This document shows, in pieces, positions 1-7,183 of a stretch of DNA of 14,291 nt (position 1 is its first letter; each line of letters begins with the position of its first letter). Below the pieces are notes generated by a model. The model was not told where the DNA came from. It was given only the letters and a program-made list of their open reading frames with translations, and made no database searches. Source of the stretch: Candidatus Altarchaeales archaeon WOR_SM1_86-2 (lineage in GTDB: Archaea; Altiarchaeota; Altiarchaeia; IMC4; MCBC01); the NCBI GenBank assembly GCA_001723855.1, contig MCBC01000048.1, forward strand, positions 1 to 14,291. The letters are read 5' to 3'. A program made the translations under genes and the position numbers.

Positions 1-1
1 A

Positions 2-412
2 AAGGAGATCTGGATGGGGAGGCCGATGTTCACGTCCCCCTATGAAACATTAGATCCGGATACATCTCCCCTCGAAAGGAGCAGTTCTCAGGGGGTAAAT
101 TGTAACGTTGGGTTTGAGGATCTGCAGGAATCAATGACATTGGGCAACTACACGGAACTGATGATTAACAAGACCCTGGAACTATCTAAAGGCACAAGGC
201 CGGTGGATTATGAGGACATAAAACTTGGTGGTTTAGATGCAGGCCAGTTGATATATTCATACCCTTCGAATGGTTTTGATGTTAAGGAATCAAAGACCTA
301 TACGATAAAGGGGGATAAAATATACTCAATCACCTGCGGGGGATTGGGCGGCTCATATGCCAAACACAAAGGCAATATTGATAAAATCATAGGGTCGTTT
401 GAGTTTATATAA
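2..412 (+). CDS. PsbP-like / DUF1795-type domain protein, 5'-truncated by window edge
   Basis: The frame is open from the first bases and ends at TAA 410-412. The visible part runs from FTSPYE through VNCNVGFEDL, MTLGNYTEL, GGLDAGQLIY and KTYTIKGDKIYSITC to a final IGSFEFI. This order of strands resembles the PsbP-like fold (PsbP/MOG1/DUF1795), found in many small secreted or lipid-anchored archaeal and bacterial proteins of unknown role. The usual opening strands, a GFSIxYPxxW-type segment, and any signal peptide would lie left of the window. An ATG at position 14 has an AGGAG seven bases before it and could be a start. I think this is chance, because in frame it reads Lys-Glu and starting there would remove the first strands of the fold. 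The family call rests on pattern memory only, and no function can be assigned. Confidence 0.5.
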   Translation, partial: KEIWMGRPMFTSPYETLDPDTSPLERSSSQGVNCNVGFEDLQESMTLGNYTELMINKTLELSKGTRPVDYEDIKLGGLDAGQLIYSYPSNGFDVKESKTYTIKGDKIYSITCGGLGGSYAKHKGNIDKIIGSFEFI

Positions 413-494
413 TTTCAATTTTTCTTCCTTATTTTTCATCGTAAATACAAACCATATTTGTTGCTTCTATGGACTATATGCCGCAAGGCATTAC

Positions 495-515
495 GGGGGG
501 CTGTGTAAGCCCCCC
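495..515. repeat. Small perfect GC hairpin downstream of the PsbP-like gene
   Basis: GGGGGGCT (495-502) and AGCCCCCC (508-515) are perfect 8-base complementary arms around a 5-base loop. It lies in the 174-base gap between two convergent genes. It may help 3' end formation or stabilise mRNA ends, but no T-tract follows it on either strand. Confidence 0.5.
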
Positions 516-533
516 ACAATTCATTCTGATGAT

Positions 534-588
534 CAACCTTCGCAAATGTGGCAAACAAAGGTCAGCCACATTTCAGAAGGTTGTTTTT
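534..588 (+). terminator. Long hairpin followed by T-tract between convergent genes
   Basis: CAACCTTC (534-541) pairs with GAAGGTTG (576-583), and AAATGTGGC (544-552) pairs with GCCACATTT (565-573). A 2x2 internal mismatch separates the two helices and the loop has 12 bases. TTTTT at 584-588 follows directly on the + strand, giving the shape of an intrinsic terminator for rightward transcription. The leftward gene ends at 587, so its transcript would also carry the hairpin right after its stop codon. Archaeal termination depends mainly on the T-tract, so the helix may act more in 3' end stability. Confidence 0.6.
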
Positions 589-1471
589 AACACCTTGCTT
601 TCCTGTACGGCGTATTTTTAACCAACTCCAGCATCTTATCCCTTGAAACAACCGTTTCCCCGCCCATCTCGATCTCCATTTTTTTGGTTACGGCGGCAAA
701 CTCAACCACCGGGCAGTTATGCTGTGAAGCAATTCTTATAATTTTTGGGGCCTCTTTCTTTGGAACGGATAAAAGAAAAACACCCATGTAGCGGGATATC
801 CTTGGGTAGGGAATGCCCGTGATCTTAGCCCCTTTTTTTGCTTTTACGAGCATTTCGGTTAGATTTCCAAACCACCCTCCTCGGGACGCATCCTTTGCAG
901 CATTAATCTCTATTCCCTCTTCAATGAGATCAAAGAACGATGCATACCTGACCTTTACCCTCTGCAGCCTCTCCCCTATTTCGCCTTCAACCACCTGCCC
1001 GAGCATCAGAATCCTGTCCCCGGCAGATGCCCCCGAATCAGGGATTGGTTTTTCAGCAACCATCCTCCCAACCACGGCAAATGAAGCGCATGGTTTAAGC
1101 CCGGATTCCATCTGGGTGTTCCCGCCGATGATCGGCACCCCCAGGCCGTCACTCTGCTTTTTTAAGTCCTTTGCTATCTCTTCTGCTTCCTCCAGGCTGT
1201 CAACCTGGATCGCGTTTAACGCAAATAAAGGCTTCGCACCCATAACAACGATATCAGAGCATGTGTGTATAAGTCCCGTTTTTCTTGCGGTCTTCAAGGG
1301 ATATGGCCCCTCCATATTCACGACCATGTCCCCGACGACAACGGCATCATCCCCCTGTTTAATGCCGTAAAGCAGGTCTTTCACCTTTTCATCCATATTC
1401 CAGAATGTCTTTCTTATACTGTTTGTCTCACCTATGTGCGCTATCGCCCTTTCAATGTCCCTCTTCATCAT
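587..1471 (-). CDS. AIR synthase / selenophosphate synthetase-related protein (PurM superfamily)
   Basis: A 294-residue protein with the two-domain PurM/SelD-like fold. Visible motifs are GDDAVV (residues 40-45), the conserved SDIVVMGAKP segment (72-81) next to the nucleotide-binding region, GGNTQ (116-120, the position of GGETAE in PurM), and DASRGGWFGNLTEML (194-208), the counterpart of the DxSDGG motif of the C-terminal domain. Family members bind ATP and phosphorylate a small molecule: aminoimidazole ribotide synthase, selenophosphate synthetase, thiamine-phosphate kinase, HypE. The N-terminal Cys/Sec of true SelD is not obvious. Related stand-alone archaeal proteins are often annotated AIR synthase-related, and some are methanogenesis marker proteins, so the substrate is unknown. 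ATG-ATG at 1471/1468 gives two equivalent starts. GGAAG just upstream is a weak SD. Transcribed divergently from mcm. Confidence 0.75.
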   Translation of the reverse strand: MMKRDIERAIAHIGETNSIRKTFWNMDEKVKDLLYGIKQGDDAVVVGDMVVNMEGPYPLKTARKTGLIHTCSDIVVMGAKPLFALNAIQVDSLEEAEEIAKDLKKQSDGLGVPIIGGNTQMESGLKPCASFAVVGRMVAEKPIPDSGASAGDRILMLGQVVEGEIGERLQRVKVRYASFFDLIEEGIEINAAKDASRGGWFGNLTEMLVKAKKGAKITGIPYPRISRYMGVFLLSVPKKEAPKIIRIASQHNCPVVEFAAVTKKMEIEMGGETVVSRDKMLELVKNTPYRKARC

Positions 1472-1499
1472 TGCTTCCGTTTATTCTTAATCGTGGGTT

Positions 1500-1548
1500 C
1501 CATAAAAATTTTCAAATGATTTTTTAATTTTTAAGATTTAATTAAAAT
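1500..1548. promoter_or_regulatory. Divergent AT-rich promoter region between AIR-synthase-like gene and mcm
   Basis: For mcm, TTTAATTAAAAT (1537-1548) is a TATA-like box centred about 24 bases before ATG 1566, and no SD precedes that ATG. This fits a leaderless transcript. For the leftward gene, AAAATTTTTATGG (minus strand of 1500-1512) is a TATA-like box that would start transcription near 1480. Both are read by eye from base composition and spacing. Confidence 0.4.
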
Positions 1549-1565
1549 ACAAGAAATAATAAGAT

Positions 1566-4500
1566 ATGAACAAGAAAATATCAAAATTTTTAAACAAGAA
1601 AAATAAGGAGATTCAGAGGCTTGGGGCGGCATACCCCGATAAAATGAGCCTGGTTGTAGATTATGATGAGTTAGAGGATTTTGACAAAAAACTTGCTGAG
1701 GAATTACTTAACAACCCGGACGGGATGATAGCAGAATTTGAGACCCAGTTGAATGAGATGGATATCCCCACCCAGTATAAAGACCCGGTATTCCATGTCC
1801 GATTCACCAATCTGCCTGAAGAGTATAAGGTAATGGTCCGGAACGTCGTATCCGAAACTTTAACCAAACTTATTCCGGTTGACGGGGTTGTAAATAAGAC
1901 CTCTGACATCCTGCCCAAGGTTTCTGTTGCGTATTTTGTTTGCAACCGATGCGGCGAAGGCATACTTTTAAAGCAGGATGATAAAAGGATGACCCTGAAA
2001 GAGCCTTTAAGATGCGAGAACTGTGAGAGGCAGGATTTCAGGTTTGTTCCCGAGAAATCAAAATTCAGGGACATCAGAAGATTGGAGATCCAGGAGCCTC
2101 TGGAATTACTGCATGGAGGGGAGCAGGCTTCAAGAATAATGGTGTGGACAGAGGATGACATGACGGATGAAATGTTATCAATGCCGGGCAGTAGAATAGA
2201 GATTAACTGCATACCCCGCCTTTTGCCTCCAAAGCATAAAAAAGGAACAATTTACAGTAAATACATTGATGCCAACTACATCAAACCGGTTGAGCAGGAA
2301 TTTGGAAAAATAGAAATAGATGAGGAAGAGGAAAAGGAGATAAAGAAGCTGGCAAATGATTCAAATATATATGAAAAGATCATAAATTCCATCGCCCCCT
2401 CGATTTACGGGCATAAAGAAGTAAAGGAAGCGATTGCTTTACAGCTATTCGGGGGCAGATACGGCAAGAAGCTGCCTGACGGAACGACCGTCAGACCAGA
2501 TATTCATGTTTTACTTATAGGAGAGCCGGGAGTCGCGAAGTGTGTGGATGGTGAAACAAGGGTTTTGCTGTCTGAAGGAGATACCAGAAGGATCAGGGAT
2601 GTTGTTGAGGGGGTAATAGAGAAAAATAAAAACGAGATAGACGACGGCTTTTATGGCATCTCAAATCATGACATTTTATCCATGGGTTTGAACGGAACGA
2701 TCAATGAAAAAAAGTCTGATATTTTCTGGAAAAGAGAATCGCCGGAATATATGTATAAGGTTACAACGCAAACGGGGCGCAGTGTGACGGTTACGCCAAC
2801 TCACCCGCTCTTTGTTCCTCTAAATGGAAAAATTGTTTCAAAAAAAGCAGAAGAATTGCAAGAAGGTGAATATATAGCAACACCGAGAAAAATACCAATA
2901 ACGGGAAGAAAACAAAAAATTAAAGCAGCGTTCAATAAAGGAAAAACAAACGCAAAACACATAAAAATACCGGAAGAAACATCTCCTGAATTTTCAAGGT
3001 TTATCGCTTATGTTATAGCAGAGGGCTATGCTCGCAGAACGGAAACAACCCATGAAATAATGTTCACAAACAATGACGATCTTCTAAATGAGGATTTTAT
3101 GGACTGTGCACGGGAATTGTTTGGCATCAGCGGGAGGGTGGTCAGGTCACACAAGAGCAAGACCGCTAAAGCAATCATTCTGCACTCCATAGAACTTGGA
3201 AGATTTTTAAAATCAATTGATAAAGACCTGTTCTCCAGATCTTCTAAAAAAAGAGTTCCCCGGATAATAATGCGGTCCTCTAATGAAGAAATTACAGAAT
3301 TTCTTAGAGTATATTTTGATTGTGAATCATGGGTTGACAAGGAAAGAAGAACGATATTTGCTAGTTCGGCAAGTAAAGATTTATTGGGGGATGTGAGAAT
3401 ATTATTGGCAAGGTTTGGGATACTTTCCCAGATTCACTCAATGAGATGCAGAGCAAGCAATTCGGCGGAGCCAAAGTGGCGAGATTATTATCGCCTTACT
3501 ATAACGGGTGAAGATGTATTAAAATTTGCAAAAAAAATAGGATTTTCAATCTTAGAGAAAAAAAATCGATTAAGGGATTTGATAAACTCAAAAAAGATTT
3601 ACAATACAAACATGGATGTTGTGCCCAATGTATGCGATATTCTGAAGGAAATTAGAAAGGGGCTAAGACTTACTCAATTTCAATGCGGGATCTCAAGGGG
3701 GGCATACCAGCATTTCGAGCGCGGCGATAGGGAGCCATCCAGGAAAGCACTGATTAAAGTTATTGAAACATTCCAAAAAAGGATTGATGATGTTAAAAAA
3801 ATTCTGCCCGATCTTGATGATTTTGAATATAAGAACTTGGAAAATGTGAGAAATACGTTGAACATCCCCCAAGGAGATCTGGCTTCATTGGCAGGAGTTT
3901 CACAAACACTGGTAAGCTGGTATGGGCAGGGGAAGATAAAGACGGGCAAGCGTAAAACCATAGAAAAAATAATAAATGCGCTGCGGTCTGTTTGCCTGAA
4001 TATCCTCGACTATGAAAATGAAATTTTTAGATTGGAAGCGATTGCAAACTCAGATGTTTTCTGGGATAAGGTTGTAGAAATACAAAGGGTTAAGTCAAAA
4101 GAAAAGTGGGTTTATGATTTGCAAGTTGAAAATACTCATAACTTCATTGCAAATGATATATTCGTACATAACAGCCGCATCCTGCAGTATGTTGACCAAA
4201 TCGCTCCGAAAAGCATTTATGTCAGCGGCAAGGGCACGACTGCAGGAGGGTTATGTATTGCACCCGATACTTTTGTGATGACAAACCCGGGGGAAGTGGA
4301 TAGAATAGATAATATAGTCGAAGAAAAACTAAACAACAACACCCATGAATACAGTAATGGTGTCTGGCAGGCGAAAAATCCGGCAGATGATAAGAAGATT
4401 CTAACTCTAAATGAAGATTTGGAATGTTGCACTAGAATGATAAATCAATTCTGGAGAATTAGTCCTCCGAAAAAAATGATTTCAATTACAACCAAGATGG

Positions 4501-7148
4501 GTAAAAATATAATTGTTACTCCCAATACAAAATTATCCACAATCAACGGAGGAGAAATTATATGGAAAAAATCATCAACATTTACCCCCGGAGAGTATAT
4601 TGCAACAGCAAGAAATCTTACAGTAAATAACCACAGTAATCACAGCAAAAAACTGACAATTGAACTTATTAAAAGCAACCCTGTTGTTTATGGAGTTAAA
4701 GATATAATAAACGATATGATTAATATTCTGGTTAAGAAATACGGGACAAAAAGGGAACTTGCAAGAAGATTCGATTTTAAAGAGGATGGAATATATTATA
4801 AATGGGTTAATGAAAAGGCAAGAAGCAACATACACCTCGATGACTTAAAAAAATTAGCTAAGGACTCCAACACCTCTCTCTCAGAGATTGCACCACACAT
4901 AACAGGCTTGTCTTTATACCATGGTAAAAAAATAACCATCCCCCCTTTCTTAAATAAAGATCTGCTATATTTCGCAGGGCTTGTCGCAGGAGATGGTTCA
5001 ATATATAAGCATAAGCACGAGAATATCGTAACTATTCGCTTTACAAATAAAAATGAAAATTTATTGCAAACTTTTAAAAATTTATCTCAAAGTTTATTTA
5101 ATGTTAAATGTGACCCCACTCAAAACACACAAAGAACTTCTGAATGTAGATTTCACTCAAAACTTGTTTTTGAGATACTTGAATCATTGGGCATTCCAGA
5201 ATCACCAAAATCAAATAAGATAGATTTAAGTAACATTCTGTTGGAATTACCAGATGAATCAATAGCCATTTATATAAGAGGGCTATATGATACAGATGGA
5301 AGTGTAACTAAAACTAAATCCGGCGGCAATTCCCTGGAATTATATACCACTTCTGAAAAGTTAGCAAAAAAATTAGTATTGGTTTTATTGAGATTTGGAA
5401 TAATGGCAAAACTCGGGACCCGTGACCATTCCAAAGGAAGTATGATCAACAATAGATTAATAAACAGTAAGTATAAGGTATATGTGCTCTCCATAAGAAA
5501 TTCAACTGACATAAAACTATTTGATAAATTTATTGGTTTTGCTCACAAGGAAAAAAATAAGAAAATAAAGAAAATTTTAAACGAACAAAAGGGATATCAC
5601 ACAAATGTTGACATTATTCCAGAAATTAGTTCTATTCTAAAAAATGTGCGTAATGTTTTTAATCTAACTGAGGGCAAACTAAACAGAAAATACTTAAGTA
5701 ATATCTCAGGGGAAAGAAATCCAAATAGAAAAACCGTATTAAATTTTGTAGAAATCGCAAAGCAACTAAAAGACGACAGTATTAAGGTTGCAATCCCTAA
5801 TAATTTAAGAAAAGAAATTTATGATAAATTATCCCAAAAACTTAGTAGAAAAGAAATTTATGATAAATTTAAAATTACGGATTATTCATTTTATGATTAT
5901 TTCATGCGATATGGTCGTCCTGTTAGGATTCCTTTAAAATTGCTTACTGAAATTTCATTGTTTTTAGATGATGAATCTATTTTGGACAAGACCACTCCAG
6001 ATAAGAAAGATATCACTAAAGCCGAAGAAGACCTAAATAAATTAGAAAAATTAGCAAAATCGGACATATTCTGGGATGAAGTAAGTGATGTAAATGTATT
6101 AGAAAATCACAACTATGGATTCGTGTATGATTTTACGGCAGAAGATGCCCATTCTTTTTTAGCCAATGGCATTTTAGTACATAATACAGCGATAGCAGAA
6201 CGCGATGAATTTGCAGATGGTGCATGGACTCTGAAAGCAGGGGCATTGGTGATAGCGGGTGGAGGCGTTGTGTGCATTGATGAATTCGACAAGATAGAAA
6301 AAACAGATAGAGCGGCTATGCATGAGGCGTTAGAACAGCAAAGTGTAAGTGTCGCGAAGGCCGGCATCATAACAAAGTTTAAAGCAAATGCATCTGTTTT
6401 AGCGGCAGCAAACCCAAAGTTCTCAAGATTTGATTCTTATAAACCGATCGGCGAACAATTTGACATTCTTCCGACACTCTTAAGTAGATTCGATTTAATC
6501 TTCCCGATAAAAGATATACTGGATGAGGAGCAGGACAGGAGGATAGCGGAGCATATCTTAAAAATGCACAAAGGGAATGAAGCCAAGGAACTTGCGCCGG
6601 AAATTCCTACTGATTTATTTAAGAGATACATAGCATATGCCCGCCAGAATATAAATCCCATGCTTTCAGAAGATGCGGCAAATAAAATAAAGGAATATTA
6701 TGTAACCCTCAGATCAAGTGCCAGAGGGGGGGAGGGGGCAGTTCCCGCCACCCCGCGGCAGTTGGAGGCATTAATAAGATTATCTGAGGCATCAGCAAAG
6801 GTCAGGTTAAGTAATACTGCAACGGTAAGTGATGCTGGGAGGGCAATTGAGTTGACGAACTTCTGTTTAAGAGCCGTGGCAATGGATTATGAAACAGGAG
6901 AACTGGATATTGACAGGGTTGTGACGACACATCCAAAATCCCAGAGGGATAAGATAAGAACGATTGAGGATATTATCAAGAAACTGATAGGGGAAAGTGA
7001 ATATAAACTCGCGGGGCACGATGATGTCGTTAATGAAGCAGAAAGCATGGGAATTGACAGAGTCGAGGTGGAGAAGGTCATACTGGAATTAAAAAACAAG
7101 GGGATCATCTATGAGCCAAAGAACGGCAAGTATAGTTGGGTGCCGTGA
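1566..7148 (+). CDS. mcm: MCM replicative DNA helicase precursor with two inteins
   Basis: The 1,860-residue precursor contains a 672-residue MCM once inteins at 326-869 and 897-1540 are removed, close to the usual archaeal MCM length. The N-terminal part has an OB-fold region with a zinc site of C126, C129, C150 and C153. The AAA+ ATPase is split. GEPGVAK (319-325) is the Walker A loop up to its lysine, and the completing serine is S870, after intein 1. After intein 2 come Walker B VVCIDEFD (1568-1575), sensor 1 AAANP (N1616) and the arginine finger in LLSRFD (R1641). The last 60 or so residues form the usual winged-helix end. The product is the hexameric 3'-5' helicase that unwinds DNA at the replication fork. 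It needs both splicing events before it can bind ATP properly. The exteins look intact, with all catalytic residues present. It stands alone on the + strand, followed 35 bases later by nadA with its own TATA-like box. Confidence 0.97.
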   Translation: MNKKISKFLNKKNKEIQRLGAAYPDKMSLVVDYDELEDFDKKLAEELLNNPDGMIAEFETQLNEMDIPTQYKDPVFHVRFTNLPEEYKVMVRNVVSETLTKLIPVDGVVNKTSDILPKVSVAYFVCNRCGEGILLKQDDKRMTLKEPLRCENCERQDFRFVPEKSKFRDIRRLEIQEPLELLHGGEQASRIMVWTEDDMTDEMLSMPGSRIEINCIPRLLPPKHKKGTIYSKYIDANYIKPVEQEFGKIEIDEEEEKEIKKLANDSNIYEKIINSIAPSIYGHKEVKEAIALQLFGGRYGKKLPDGTTVRPDIHVLLIGEPGVAKCVDGETRVLLSEGDTRRIRDVVEGVIEKNKNEIDDGFYGISNHDILSMGLNGTINEKKSDIFWKRESPEYMYKVTTQTGRSVTVTPTHPLFVPLNGKIVSKKAEELQEGEYIATPRKIPITGRKQKIKAAFNKGKTNAKHIKIPEETSPEFSRFIAYVIAEGYARRTETTHEIMFTNNDDLLNEDFMDCARELFGISGRVVRSHKSKTAKAIILHSIELGRFLKSIDKDLFSRSSKKRVPRIIMRSSNEEITEFLRVYFDCESWVDKERRTIFASSASKDLLGDVRILLARFGILSQIHSMRCRASNSAEPKWRDYYRLTITGEDVLKFAKKIGFSILEKKNRLRDLINSKKIYNTNMDVVPNVCDILKEIRKGLRLTQFQCGISRGAYQHFERGDREPSRKALIKVIETFQKRIDDVKKILPDLDDFEYKNLENVRNTLNIPQGDLASLAGVSQTLVSWYGQGKIKTGKRKTIEKIINALRSVCLNILDYENEIFRLEAIANSDVFWDKVVEIQRVKSKEKWVYDLQVENTHNFIANDIFVHNSRILQYVDQIAPKSIYVSGKGTTAGGLCIAPDTFVMTNPGEVDRIDNIVEEKLNNNTHEYSNGVWQAKNPADDKKILTLNEDLECCTRMINQFWRISPPKKMISITTKMGKNIIVTPNTKLSTINGGEIIWKKSSTFTPGEYIATARNLTVNNHSNHSKKLTIELIKSNPVVYGVKDIINDMINILVKKYGTKRELARRFDFKEDGIYYKWVNEKARSNIHLDDLKKLAKDSNTSLSEIAPHITGLSLYHGKKITIPPFLNKDLLYFAGLVAGDGSIYKHKHENIVTIRFTNKNENLLQTFKNLSQSLFNVKCDPTQNTQRTSECRFHSKLVFEILESLGIPESPKSNKIDLSNILLELPDESIAIYIRGLYDTDGSVTKTKSGGNSLELYTTSEKLAKKLVLVLLRFGIMAKLGTRDHSKGSMINNRLINSKYKVYVLSIRNSTDIKLFDKFIGFAHKEKNKKIKKILNEQKGYHTNVDIIPEISSILKNVRNVFNLTEGKLNRKYLSNISGERNPNRKTVLNFVEIAKQLKDDSIKVAIPNNLRKEIYDKLSQKLSRKEIYDKFKITDYSFYDYFMRYGRPVRIPLKLLTEISLFLDDESILDKTTPDKKDITKAEEDLNKLEKLAKSDIFWDEVSDVNVLENHNYGFVYDFTAEDAHSFLANGILVHNTAIAERDEFADGAWTLKAGALVIAGGGVVCIDEFDKIEKTDRAAMHEALEQQSVSVAKAGIITKFKANASVLAAANPKFSRFDSYKPIGEQFDILPTLLSRFDLIFPIKDILDEEQDRRIAEHILKMHKGNEAKELAPEIPTDLFKRYIAYARQNINPMLSEDAANKIKEYYVTLRSSARGGEGAVPATPRQLEALIRLSEASAKVRLSNTATVSDAGRAIELTNFCLRAVAMDYETGELDIDRVVTTHPKSQRDKIRTIEDIIKKLIGESEYKLAGHDDVVNEAESMGIDRVEVEKVILELKNKGIIYEPKNGKYSWVP
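2541..4172 (+). other. Intein 1 in MCM, inside Walker A (LAGLIDADG homing endonuclease plus HTH-like regions)
   Basis: A 544-residue intein occupies precursor residues 326-869. It begins with Cys326 directly after the Walker A lysine and ends with His-Asn (868-869) before Ser870. Block A starts CVDGETRV. Block B is TPTH with His413 present. Splice residues therefore look complete (Cys1, block B His, penultimate His, terminal Asn, Ser +1). The endonuclease has motif 1 at FIAYVIAEGYA (479-489), with Glu486 as the acidic residue, and motif 2 at FLRVYFDCESWV (579-590), with Asp585. The usual DGD of the second motif reads DCE. After these lie two segments that look like XRE-type helix-turn-helix: about 692-737 (GLRLTQFQCGISRGAYQHFE) and about 758-808 (LNIPQGDLASLAGVSQTLVS). 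Blocks F and G close the intein. The site matches the insertion point known for MCM (CDC21) inteins of Thermococcales, from memory. Confidence 0.93.
4254..6185 (+). other. Intein 2 in MCM, 27 residues after intein 1 (LAGLIDADG, atypical block B)
   Basis: A 644-residue intein occupies precursor residues 897-1540. It starts at Cys897 after the conserved KGTTAGGL of MCM and ends LVHN before Thr1541. The endonuclease motifs are textbook: FAGLVAGDGSI (1136-1146) and IRGLYDTDGSV (1237-1247), with both acidic residues (Asp1143, Asp1244). Block B reads VTPNTKLST (984-992): the position that is normally histidine (TxxH) is Thr988. A helix-turn-helix-like insert with YGTKRELARRF sits before the endonuclease (about 1057-1105). 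A second DNA-binding-like region follows it (1349-1400, starting DIIPEISSILKNVRNVFNLT), homologous in order to the one in intein 1. The DNA is clearly more AT-rich than the host genes: 5041-5100 has 8 G/C of 60, against 29 of 60 at 7381-7440 in nadA. This fits a mobile origin. Confidence 0.93.
5808..5869 (+). repeat. In-frame 23-base direct repeat inside intein 2
   Basis: The 23 bases at 5808-5830 recur exactly at 5847-5869, an offset of 39 bases (13 codons). They encode RKEIYDKL at residues 1415-1422 and RKEIYDKF at 1428-1435. The region lies in the C-terminal DNA-binding-like part of the intein, after the endonuclease. A recent internal duplication of one helix is the simplest reading. Confidence 0.8.
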
Positions 7149-7152
7149 ACCA

Positions 7153-7168
7153 TTTATTATTTTTATAA
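7153..7168 (+). promoter_or_regulatory. TATA-like box of nadA
   Basis: TTTATTATTTTTATAA starts five bases after the mcm stop codon. Its first part lies about 26 bases before ATG 7184. No SD is present ahead of that ATG. This suggests an independent leaderless start for the nadA-ridA-cDPG synthetase run. Confidence 0.4.
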
Positions 7169-7183
7169 TGAAAATAAGTAATT

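Noticed and set aside
14..16. ATG with an AGGAG seven bases upstream as the start of the first gene
   Set aside because: The frame is open to the window edge and the fold would lose its first strands. The SD-like bases encode Lys-Glu in frame.
813..1370. A 185-codon + strand open frame opposite the AIR synthase-like gene
   Set aside because: The minus-strand frame carries the PurM-type motifs. The + frame is a low-complexity Pro/Ser-rich shadow.
1566..7148. mcm as a broken gene because of its unusual length and interruptions
   Set aside because: The frame is continuous and each interruption has exact intein ends. Removing both restores a normal 672-residue MCM.
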